Assembly (NCBI GenBank): GCA_002499705.1
Contig: DAMU01000059.1
Coordinates: forward strand, 2,401-21,981
Direction of reading: 5' to 3'
Length of the DNA: 19,581 nt
Origin: Euryarchaeota archaeon UBA91
GTDB lineage: Archaea > Thermoplasmatota > Poseidoniia > Poseidoniales > Poseidoniaceae
Shown here in pieces: positions 7,808-14,785 of the stretch. The translations under genes and the position numbers were made by a program. The notes below the pieces were generated by a model that saw only the letters and a list, made by a program, of their open reading frames with translations, ran no database searches and had not been told where the DNA came from. Positions within the stretch are counted from its first letter, which is position 1, and each line of letters starts with the position of its first letter.

Positions 7808-8632
7808 TCACTCAATTCCATCGAGAATGACTTTTTGTGCCTCAAATAAAGCATCCAAACCGCCATCTGCTCGCCCGAGAAGTGCTATTAATTCCTCACT
7901 CGAGAAAGTGGCTTCTTCACCTGTGCCTTGAATCTCGACGTATTTTCCATCAGCGGTTTTGACAACATTCATGTCAACATCTGCATTTGAATCCAACACA
8001 TAATCAAGGTCGAGATAGACTTCTCCGTCGATGAGTCCGACAGAAATTGCGGCTAGGTCGTGAGGTATGACTGCATTCTCGTGGTTTTCTTTTTCTTTAT
8101 CCGAAAGTGATGGGGCAGTCCATCCTGATTTACGTTGATCTTCTGTTGGGCGCATATCAAGTGGAAGACACTTTCCTTGAGCGATTAAGCGTCGAACTGC
8201 TAACCGCAGTGCGAGATTGGCAGCAGTAATCGAAGCACATCGGGTACCTCCATCGGCATTGAGGACATCGCAATCGACGTTCAAAGCGACTGGGCCCAAC
8301 GCTTCAAGATCAACTGCAGCACGAAGGGAACGAGCAATGAGGCGTTCAATTTCCTGAGTTCGACCTTTTGCTCCTCGTCGCTCTCTGCGGAAACGAGAAT
8401 CGGTTGAACCCGGGAGTAAAGAGTACTCAGCATGCACCCAACCCTTTGTTGAGTCTCGAGGAAACCAGCCAGGTAAGCGTGCTTCCTTGGTACAACAAGC
8501 GAGGATGACTGTGTCACCTTGACGGTAAAGTATTGATGCAAGAGCATTTGGAGTAAAGTCGATTTCGACTTCGACATGTCGCATTTCGTTAGCTTCGCGT
8601 TCTGTGTTCATCTCGGTCTTGAATTTGGCCAT
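7808..8632 (-). CDS. rph: Ribonuclease PH (bacterial-type)
   Basis: The 274-residue protein is a phosphate-dependent 3'-to-5' exoribonuclease of the kind that trims tRNA 3' ends. The sequence KGWVHAEYSLLPGST (63-77), GRTQEIERLIARSLRAAVD (90-108), DCDVLNADGGTRCASIT (120-136), LDLDYVLDSNADVDMNVV (207-224) and EIQGTGEEATFS follows bacterial RNase PH closely, including the phosphate-binding GGTR and the Arg of GRTQEI. Most archaea instead carry the exosome subunit Rrp41, whose equivalent motifs differ. An extra, hydrophilic segment of about 20-25 residues (about 165-190, ending before DLAAISVGL) makes it longer than the usual 235-250. It sits 74 bases before tRNA-Phe on the same strand, a suggestive substrate neighbour. 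ATG 8632 was chosen; Met8 is an alternative. Confidence 0.88.
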   Translation of the reverse strand: MAKFKTEMNTEREANEMRHVEVEIDFTPNALASILYRQGDTVILACCTKEARLPGWFPRDSTKGWVHAEYSLLPGSTDSRFRRERRGAKGRTQEIERLIARSLRAAVDLEALGPVALNVDCDVLNADGGTRCASITAANLALRLAVRRLIAQGKCLPLDMRPTEDQRKSGWTAPSLSDKEKENHENAVIPHDLAAISVGLIDGEVYLDLDYVLDSNADVDMNVVKTADGKYVEIQGTGEEATFSSEELIALLGRADGGLDALFEAQKVILDGIE

Positions 8633-8720
8633 GATACCGCCAGAACCTTCTGTTCATCAAGTCTTCTCCTTGCTTTCACCTGAAAGAAGTGCGCGCACAT
8701 TGAAGAATACCATTCCATTC

Positions 8721-8727
8721 GGAGGTG
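8721..8727 (+). promoter_or_regulatory. Unusually close Shine-Dalgarno-like GGAGGTG before the thiolase start
   Basis: GGAGGTG ends only one base before the thiolase ATG at 8729, much closer than the usual 5-9 base spacing. Family alignment leaves no other sensible start, so the motif is either a poor site or coincidental. The rest of the divergent gap 8633-8728 shows no convincing TATA box for either gene. Confidence 0.3.
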
Positions 8728-8728
8728 T

Positions 8729-9922
8729 ATGAGCCAACCCAAAGTAGCTATCTGTGGCGTGGCTCGCACACCTATTGGAAAGTTCATGGGAACGCTTTCG
8801 AGCATGACTGCTGTCGATTTAGGAATACTTGCCGTCAAAGAAGTATGTCAAAGAGTCGGTATTGAACCTTCAGAGGGTGGTGTTGATGAAGTTATCTTTG
8901 GTCAAGTTTTACAAGCAGGTTCAGGCCAAAACCCTGCTCGCCAAGTTGCCCTTGGTTCTGGACTTCCCGTGACAACTCCGTGTGTCACCATCAACAAGGT
9001 ATGTGGAAGTTCTCTCAAAGCAGCAATGATGGCTGCGAACAGCATACGTGCTGGAGAATATAACGTCATAATCGCAGGTGGAATGGAGAGCATGTCAAAC
9101 TCCCCTCACCTCGTGATGAACCATCGTAAAGGCTCTAAGATGGGAGATTCAAAACTGGTAGACTCAATGATTCACGATGGATTATGGGATGGATACAATG
9201 ACCTACATATGGGGAATACGGGTGAAACAATTGCCAAGGAGTGTTCCATTTCTCGTGAGCAATCTGACGCATTTGCAGCGCGAAGTCACCATCGGGCGGC
9301 GCAGGCTCAGAGTAACGGCTGGTTTGATTGGGAGATATTCTCCTTGGAAGTACCTCAACGACGAGGGCCCAGTGTAGTCTTTTCTCACGATGAAGGAATT
9401 CGTGCTCAAACAAATGCCGAATCGCTTTCAAGCTTAAGGACGGTGTTTCAAAAAGACGGCCAAGTGACAGCCGGTAATGCAAGTACACTCAACGATGGTG
9501 CGAGTGCTGTTGTCGTTGCAAACGCAGATTATGCTCAACAACAAGGTTGGGAAATCATTGCTTACATCGAAGATTATTGCACCAGTGGAGTGGAACCAGG
9601 GCGGGTCATGAGCGCTCCGATTCCCGCAATTCAAATGCTTTTAGAACGCAACCAATTGAGTATTTTGGATGTCGATATCTATGAACACAATGAGGCATTT
9701 GCTTCTGCTTCATGCGCAGTAGCACAGGAATTGAATATTCCAGAAGATCGCTTTAACCTGCATGGTGGTGCAATCAGCCTAGGACATCCACTTGGTTCCA
9801 GCGGAACTCGATGCCTCATGACCATGCTCGGAGTCATGCGCAGATGCGACGCAAAATCGGGTATTGTAACTCTCTGTCTTGGCGGCGGTAATGCTGTTGC
9901 AATGCTTGTTCGGCGTTCCTAA
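8729..9922 (+). CDS. Acetyl-CoA C-acetyltransferase (thiolase)
   Basis: The 397-residue protein is a full-length thiolase that condenses or cleaves acyl-CoA units in the cytoplasm. All catalytic features are present: the acylated Cys92 in INKVCGSSLKA, EHNEAFA with His320, GGAISLGHPLGSSGTR with His353, and the second-base Cys383 in CLGGGNA. Spacing and length match bacterial AtoB/PhaA-type enzymes. This is unlike the archaeal HMG-CoA-pathway thiolases that pair with a DUF35 OB-fold partner, and no such partner lies beside it. Substrate length (acetoacetyl-CoA or longer ketoacyl-CoA) cannot be read from the sequence. It is transcribed divergently from rph, and 87 bases separate it from the helicase. 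A run of five T at 9951-9955 in that gap could help terminate its transcript. Confidence 0.93.
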   Translation: MSQPKVAICGVARTPIGKFMGTLSSMTAVDLGILAVKEVCQRVGIEPSEGGVDEVIFGQVLQAGSGQNPARQVALGSGLPVTTPCVTINKVCGSSLKAAMMAANSIRAGEYNVIIAGGMESMSNSPHLVMNHRKGSKMGDSKLVDSMIHDGLWDGYNDLHMGNTGETIAKECSISREQSDAFAARSHHRAAQAQSNGWFDWEIFSLEVPQRRGPSVVFSHDEGIRAQTNAESLSSLRTVFQKDGQVTAGNASTLNDGASAVVVANADYAQQQGWEIIAYIEDYCTSGVEPGRVMSAPIPAIQMLLERNQLSILDVDIYEHNEAFASASCAVAQELNIPEDRFNLHGGAISLGHPLGSSGTRCLMTMLGVMRRCDAKSGIVTLCLGGGNAVAMLVRRS

Positions 9923-9969
9923 AGCAACGGTTGAGCGTCCAAGAATTGCGTTTTTCCGACTGCGGGTAT

Positions 9970-10006
9970 CAAATAGGGTAGGGCAACGGGCACCAAATGG
10001 GGTAGG
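9970..10006 (+). promoter_or_regulatory. G-rich direct repeat (possible G-quadruplex) before the helicase start
   Basis: Two near-identical 13-base units, CAAATAGGGTAGG (9970-9982) and CAAATGGGGTAGG (9994-10006), lie 24 bases apart, and the second ends three bases before the helicase ATG. The region also contains G-tracts at 9976-9978, 9981-9983, 9988-9990 and 9999-10002 with loops of 2, 4 and 8 bases, plus one more at 9964-9966. It could be a tandem protein-binding site or an RNA G-quadruplex in the leader. No ordinary ribosome-binding site is seen in front of this ATG. Confidence 0.45.
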
Positions 10007-10009
10007 CTG

Positions 10010-11518
10010 ATGGTATCGTTTTCAGATTTGGGCATTGAGCCTATTTTGGTTGAGACCTTGAAAAAGCAAGGTATCCTCGAACCTTTTGAAGTTCAAAGAG
10101 AATCCATTCCAGACGGAATGCTGGGGCGCGATGTATGTTGTCGAGCACCGACGGGCTCTGGCAAGACACTTGCATTCGGCCTTCCTTTGTTGGCTCGAAC
10201 CGAAGAAGCGGAACCTCGTCGACCAACGTCCCTTATTCTTACACCAACTCGGGAGTTAGCAGAACAGATTTTCAAAGTTCTTGACCCCCTTGCCTATGAA
10301 CTTCAATTGTATGTTCTGGCAATGTATGGGGGCAGTTCATACAACAAACAATTCCGCGCTCTTGATCGAGGTGTTGACGTTCTTGTTGCCTGTCCAGGTC
10401 GATTGATTGACATGATGGATAGAGGTGCAGTTTCGTTGGATGATGTTGGCGTAGTCGTGCTAGATGAAGCAGACAGAATGGCAGATATGGGCTTCATGGA
10501 GCCGGTTTGTAAAATCCTTGACCGATGCAAGCCTGACCGTCAAACCATTTTGTTCAGCGCAACTTTAGATGATGAGGTCGCAGATTTGGTACGAGATTAT
10601 CAGACTGACCCTGTTACCATTGAAGTTGGCCCGAAAGAAGTCACGATGGAAAGTATGACGCATTATTTTTGGCTAATGCCGAATTCTAAAAAATCAGCAA
10701 TCTCTTCAGAAATTATCCGAAAATGTGGCCGAACCATCATTTTCTGTCGTACTCGAAACGGCGTGGATCGTGTTGGAGATGATATGCAATACGATGGAAT
10801 GGCCATTGAAACACTGCACGGTGGATTGTCTCAACGCCAACGAGATGCAGCGATGTCACGTTTCCAACACGGAGAGTGTATGGCGCTCATAGCCACTGAT
10901 GTTGCCGCTCGTGGAATTGACGTAGAAGGCGTCAATTGTGTTATTCATTACGACCCTCCTGAAAACGGTAAAGCGTACAAACATCGCAGTGGCCGAACTG
11001 CTCGCGGTGGAGCGACAGGCATCGTTATTTCATTGGTTCAAAAACCCCAGAAAAAGCAGTTTGGAAAGATTCAGCGTGACGTCGGAATCCGAGTTGATTT
11101 TGAACCGCCAGAGTTTTCAGTTTTACCGGAATTTGAGGTTGAATATATTGCCGCAGACCGTCGTCAACGTTCCAATCGAAACGATTCAGGTGGCGGCCGA
11201 GGTGGCGGTGGATACCGTGGCGGCGGTCGAGGAAACTCAGGTGGTGGCCGTGGTGGCGGTGGATACCGTGGCGGTGGCCGAGGAAACTCAGGTGGCGGCC
11301 GTGGTGGCGGTGGATACCGTGGTGGTGGCCGAGGAAACTCAGGCGGTGGCCGCAGTAATTCCGGCGGTGGAAACAGTGGCGGATACCGTGGTGAAGCACG
11401 AGGCCAGAATTACAAGCCAAGTAAAAATTCAAGCAAAGGCTACCAAGGTGGTAAATCACAACCTCGATCGGGAGACGGTGGTAAGAAAGGCCGTTACGGT
11501 GGGAAAAATAGAAAGTAA
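10010..11518 (+). CDS. DEAD-box ATP-dependent RNA helicase with RGG-rich tail
   Basis: The 502-residue protein has all helicase motifs in order: Q motif GILEPFEVQRESIP (Gln29), Walker A APTGSGKT (46-53), PTRELAEQ, ACPGRL, DEAD (152-155), FSAT (182-185), IIFCRTR, ATDVAARGIDV and HRSGRTAR (325-332). It should unwind or remodel RNA using ATP. From about residue 385 the protein becomes a glycine/arginine tail built on GGGGYRGGGRGNSGGGR units, ending in a Lys/Gly-rich segment. RGG/YRGG tails bind RNA non-specifically and promote phase separation in other helicases; here that is inference. Cold or ribosome-assembly roles are typical of such proteins. The stop lies two bases from the convergent rqcH-like stop. 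A G-rich repeat sits right before the ATG. Confidence 0.95.
   Translation: MVSFSDLGIEPILVETLKKQGILEPFEVQRESIPDGMLGRDVCCRAPTGSGKTLAFGLPLLARTEEAEPRRPTSLILTPTRELAEQIFKVLDPLAYELQLYVLAMYGGSSYNKQFRALDRGVDVLVACPGRLIDMMDRGAVSLDDVGVVVLDEADRMADMGFMEPVCKILDRCKPDRQTILFSATLDDEVADLVRDYQTDPVTIEVGPKEVTMESMTHYFWLMPNSKKSAISSEIIRKCGRTIIFCRTRNGVDRVGDDMQYDGMAIETLHGGLSQRQRDAAMSRFQHGECMALIATDVAARGIDVEGVNCVIHYDPPENGKAYKHRSGRTARGGATGIVISLVQKPQKKQFGKIQRDVGIRVDFEPPEFSVLPEFEVEYIAADRRQRSNRNDSGGGRGGGGYRGGGRGNSGGGRGGGGYRGGGRGNSGGGRGGGGYRGGGRGNSGGGRSNSGGGNSGGYRGEARGQNYKPSKNSSKGYQGGKSQPRSGDGGKKGRYGGKNRK
11201..11353 (+). repeat. Three tandem 51-base units encoding the RGG tail
   Basis: Copies at 11201-11251, 11252-11302 and 11303-11353 each encode the identical 17-residue GGGGYRGGGRGNSGGGR. 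They differ only at a few third codon positions (GGC/GGT, CGA/CGT/CGC). The near identity at DNA level suggests recent duplication within the gene, with purifying selection on the protein. Confidence 0.95.
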
Positions 11519-11520
11519 GT

Positions 11521-13695
11521 CTATTCTTCTTCTTTAATTTGGTTTTTTACAGCACTAAATATGCCGTAATCTTCGATTATTTCAGCTGCACCAGGTAAGA
11601 CCGGTAACACATCATCGGTCATCAAACCGGTATTTTTGTAAATTCTATTCGCTAACTGCTCTTTTTTGACCAAACCAGGTCGAAGAATGGCGTATCTTTG
11701 ACAAATTGAACGAATTGTTTCCGGTAGACCTCCCATGAGAAGAGGTACTCCATTGATAGCGACTATTCCTATTCCCATTTGGACATCGAGGTCTTTGAAC
11801 CATTGACGCTGACCTCGAACAATAAACGCACCTTTACCAACATATTCTCCAGTTTGGGCAGTTTTAGACACTTGAGCAGGCTTTACCGCATATACAGTTC
11901 CATGAGCACCGCCACCTGCCCAGGCACGACTCCAGCACAGCGCTAATGTGGCCGCTTCTTCGAGTTTCTCAGGCGTAATGCGTTCATCTCCGAGTTTATC
12001 GACGAGGCGGAATGCAGGCACATCATCGGGGATGTGTGCTGGTTTGTGCTGGTCTGGGGCAAATCCTTGGGTGGCTCTCAGGCTGCAACTTGGTGCGCCA
12101 TGAAGATCAGCGTGCAGATACATGTCGGCACCTGACAGGTGTTTTTTGACCACTGCATCGTTGCCTTTTGCATCTTTTCCACCAACCAGTAAATGGCCTC
12201 CGGTCAAGATACTCCAACGATGATTTTCAAACCACAAGCGTTTACTGCGTTTGACTTTGTTGAGTTTACCACTTGCTTGCTGTTTTTCTTCCTTCTTCTT
12301 CGCTCTTTGTAATTGGGTAATCGTTTCTTCCAGAGCTTCAACTGCACCCTTTGTTTTGTCTTTTTGTTTTCGGGCTGCTTCAAAATGACGCTGAGCATTT
12401 TGGTGGACTGTTTCGTCCAATGAAAGAGTGGCTTGCGGCCCATTCGGTTCACTGTTTTCATCAGGTAAGATTGTAACAAAACTTCGCTCAGCAGGGTTTA
12501 ACGAAACAATCCATGGAATCTCCTTTGCATCTTTTTTCACTTGACTCCAACCTTTTCCATCGACTGCTTGCGAAACTTGAGTAAGCAGACTTTCAATATG
12601 AGTCCAATTGTTTTGAATCAGATGACCAAGCATCTGTTGTTTCTCAATTTTCACTGAAAATCCTTTCAATGCTTTTTCTTGTTGTACCTTGCGACGTTCC
12701 AACCGTTCAACATCGGTTGAATGGCCACGTCCTGGTGCTGCAATGTCCAATTTTTCTGCTTCACGCCGAGCAAGTGCCATAGCATCATGTGCTCCTTTCC
12801 AAGCATCGACCGCTTGGCAAAGTGTCGGAAATTGAACTTGAATTAATTCTCCGTGACTGGGTAGCAGTGTTGGTGTTGCTTCACAAGCAAATTGTTCAAA
12901 GAAACGGTCTCTTTTTCCATTTGGTTCGTGAGTTGCCAATTGTTGCTCAAGGTCCTCTTTGGATGTTTCTTTGTCTGGTTTGAGTAAGAGAAATCCTTCA
13001 TTGGTTTGTGCTAAATCAGAAAGCAGTGACTGAAGCGCATCGTGAATCTTCCTAGCATCTGCATTCTGCGTGTCGATGTTTGCTTCCATTCCCGCAAGAG
13101 CGCAGACAGCGTTGGCATGCGTTCCACCAAGGTTGACTTTCCCACCGAGCGTAGATACAAGATCCCGGTCTGAAGTTTCAAACATTTTAGACAAATCTTC
13201 CAATTCCATTTCATGGGGGTCCATTGCTGGAGGCGGAGGCTGATAGGTGACGCCTTTCTTGAGTGTACGGCCTGCATACGATGCGTGAGTGAGAGGTTGA
13301 ATAATGGTGTCTTCTTCATCAGTAAGGATGATGTTTCCATCACGAAAAACTTCCACATAGAGGTGGTATTGACCGAATTTCGTATCGAAGTCAAAGCAAA
13401 GAACTCGGTCAAATCCAAGTTGTCGCACTCCAGTCATTCGTGCATTTTTGAGATGTTTTCGCAAAACCATGGCAAATGGCGGAGGTGTCATTGGCATTGG
13501 TCGGTCTCGATTGGAGGTGTAAACGCGAGCTCCACGAACCAAGACCAAATCAAACTGGTCGATGTCTTTGGGATTTATTCGGAGAACAATTTGTTCATAA
13601 TGAGGCATGTACGCCTTTTTGACATAGGCTCCTGAAAATTCATTCAATTCACGAGCGACAGCACGCAAATCAAAGCCTGACATCGTTGCTTTCAT
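11521..13695 (-). CDS. rqcH: Archaeal RqcH/NEMF homologue (NFACT family, ribosome quality control)
   Basis: The 724-residue protein has the NFACT layout. An NFACT-N domain (about 1-200) begins MSGFDLRAVARELNE and carries the tRNA-binding Asp-Arg pair (Asp96-Arg97 in LGFDRVL). Helix-hairpin and coiled-coil segments follow at about 310-352 and 430-475. An NFACT-R domain (about 480-630) contains WFENHRW, LLVGGKDAKGND, LHADLHGAPS and QVSKTAQTGEYVGKGAFIVRG. In known homologues it binds peptidyl-tRNA-obstructed large ribosomal subunits and recruits tRNA to add C-terminal tails. The C-terminal part (about 640-724) holds the archaeal-type extension. The start was set at 13695 because a GGAGG lies eight bases before it; ATG 13710 would add five residues. 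It is last of a three-gene minus-strand run and converges on the helicase with two bases between stops. Confidence 0.9.
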   Translation of the reverse strand: MKATMSGFDLRAVARELNEFSGAYVKKAYMPHYEQIVLRINPKDIDQFDLVLVRGARVYTSNRDRPMPMTPPPFAMVLRKHLKNARMTGVRQLGFDRVLCFDFDTKFGQYHLYVEVFRDGNIILTDEEDTIIQPLTHASYAGRTLKKGVTYQPPPPAMDPHEMELEDLSKMFETSDRDLVSTLGGKVNLGGTHANAVCALAGMEANIDTQNADARKIHDALQSLLSDLAQTNEGFLLLKPDKETSKEDLEQQLATHEPNGKRDRFFEQFACEATPTLLPSHGELIQVQFPTLCQAVDAWKGAHDAMALARREAEKLDIAAPGRGHSTDVERLERRKVQQEKALKGFSVKIEKQQMLGHLIQNNWTHIESLLTQVSQAVDGKGWSQVKKDAKEIPWIVSLNPAERSFVTILPDENSEPNGPQATLSLDETVHQNAQRHFEAARKQKDKTKGAVEALEETITQLQRAKKKEEKQQASGKLNKVKRSKRLWFENHRWSILTGGHLLVGGKDAKGNDAVVKKHLSGADMYLHADLHGAPSCSLRATQGFAPDQHKPAHIPDDVPAFRLVDKLGDERITPEKLEEAATLALCWSRAWAGGGAHGTVYAVKPAQVSKTAQTGEYVGKGAFIVRGQRQWFKDLDVQMGIGIVAINGVPLLMGGLPETIRSICQRYAILRPGLVKKEQLANRIYKNTGLMTDDVLPVLPGAAEIIEDYGIFSAVKNQIKEEE

Positions 13696-13703
13696 GCATC
13701 CCG

Positions 13704-13708
13704 CCTCC
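13704..13708 (-). promoter_or_regulatory. Ribosome-binding site of the rqcH homologue
   Basis: GGAGG on the minus strand is separated by eight bases from the ATG at 13695, an ideal spacing. It overlaps the G of an earlier in-frame ATG at 13710, so use of that earlier codon would have no such site. This decides the start. Confidence 0.6.
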
Positions 13709-13740
13709 ATGCTGACCTGTGGTCGACGCTTCTTGAATCC

Positions 13741-14760
13741 TCACTTAAATCGAAGAAGAACCTTGCCGATGTTCTTGGCATCATGCAGATATTGGTGTGC
13801 TTTTGCTACATCTTCGACATCAAAAACTGAATCAATAACAGGAGACAGTGCTCCACTCATCATTCCTTCCATGATGCGTTGAAGTTGACCATGCATCACA
13901 GATTCATCTTTCCAAGTGCCCATGTGAACTCCAAATACACCTCTGTTTCTTGTCATTAACCTCAGTGGGTCGAAGGCGGGTGTTTTTCTCCATGCTAAGA
14001 AACTGCGAATCATAGAGCGCTTTGAGGTTGGAGCGACAGCAGACATGCCGTATGTGTAGAGTCGGCCCCCTTCTTTCAGAGCTGAGAGTGAGCGAGTGAG
14101 GTGTTCACCACCTATCGGGTCCAAAATGTGATCAACACCATCACCATTGGTTTCTTTCTTGATAATTTCGACAAAATCTTCCTTATGTCGGTCAATGGCT
14201 TTACCACCAAAAGATTCGATGATGCTTGCTTTTGAGCCGGATGCAGTTGCCCAGACATTGCTTACTCCTGCCCACTGGCATAGCTGAAGTGCAGCAGTAC
14301 CAACACCACCAGCACCGCCGTGAATCAATACCGACTCATCTTGGTTTAAGTGACCTAAGTGGTGAAGCATGTGGTGAGCTGTGAGGTAGGTTACTGGCAT
14401 GGCTGCCGCAACATCTAATTCGATTTCATCAGGCAATAATAAAGCGCGGTTTTTGTCCACCACAACATGGCTTGCTTGCCCTCCAGTAGGCATGGCTGCT
14501 ACCACTCGTTGACCTTTGGTAAATCCAGAATGTTCATCACCAACAGCATCGATGATTCCACTTACTTCATATCCTGGCGTGAATGGATAAGGTGGGCGAG
14601 GTTGATAGAAACCCAGCCGCATTAACAGGTCAGCAAAGTTGATTCCAGCAAAAGCGACCTTGATTCGAACTTCTCCTGCCTTTGGTTCAGGCATTGGCAT
14701 TTCGGACACTCGAATCGTGTTTGGGGCGCCGGCTTTGGTAAACTCAACCCGTCGTGGCAT
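13741..14760 (-). CDS. Zinc-independent quinone oxidoreductase (medium-chain dehydrogenase, VAT1-like)
   Basis: The 339-residue protein is an NADPH-dependent medium-chain reductase. It has the GroES-like N-terminus with GINFADLLMRLGFYQ (39-53) and PFTPGYEVSG (59-68), and the dinucleotide-binding GGAGGVGTAALQL (148-160). Blocks such as VDHILDPIGGEHLTRS, GGRLYTYGMS and KNIGKVLL at the end closely resemble the vertebrate VAT1 and related bacterial quinone reductases. It lacks the zinc-ligand cysteines of alcohol dehydrogenases, so the structural zinc lobe is absent. ATG 14760 was chosen because it starts the domain and is preceded by a GGTGG-like site. An upstream ATG at 14838 would overlap the preceding gene's end. 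It lies 25 bases after the Nudix/MBL gene and 45 bases before rqcH. The natural substrate is unknown. Confidence 0.88.
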   Translation of the reverse strand: MPRRVEFTKAGAPNTIRVSEMPMPEPKAGEVRIKVAFAGINFADLLMRLGFYQPRPPYPFTPGYEVSGIIDAVGDEHSGFTKGQRVVAAMPTGGQASHVVVDKNRALLLPDEIELDVAAAMPVTYLTAHHMLHHLGHLNQDESVLIHGGAGGVGTAALQLCQWAGVSNVWATASGSKASIIESFGGKAIDRHKEDFVEIIKKETNGDGVDHILDPIGGEHLTRSLSALKEGGRLYTYGMSAVAPTSKRSMIRSFLAWRKTPAFDPLRLMTRNRGVFGVHMGTWKDESVMHGQLQRIMEGMMSGALSPVIDSVFDVEDVAKAHQYLHDAKNIGKVLLRFK

Positions 14761-14785
14761 GAAATACCCACCCGTTGTTGGTGTT

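Noticed and set aside
8281..8577. 98-residue frame inside rph
   Set aside because: It is an alternative frame of a clearly conserved enzyme gene.
9951..9955. Terminator of the thiolase gene
   Set aside because: A run of only five T without further T-tracts is too weak to list as a feature; it is mentioned under the gene.
11025..11459. Minus-strand His/Gly-rich frame opposite the RGG tail
   Set aside because: It is the reverse complement of the glycine/arginine codons, with no independent signal or start context.
10938..11537. 199-residue frame overlapping the helicase 3' end, with VAVVAVDTV repeats
   Set aside because: It is an out-of-frame reading of the Gly/Arg repeat codons. Its repetitive look comes from the real gene's 51-base units.
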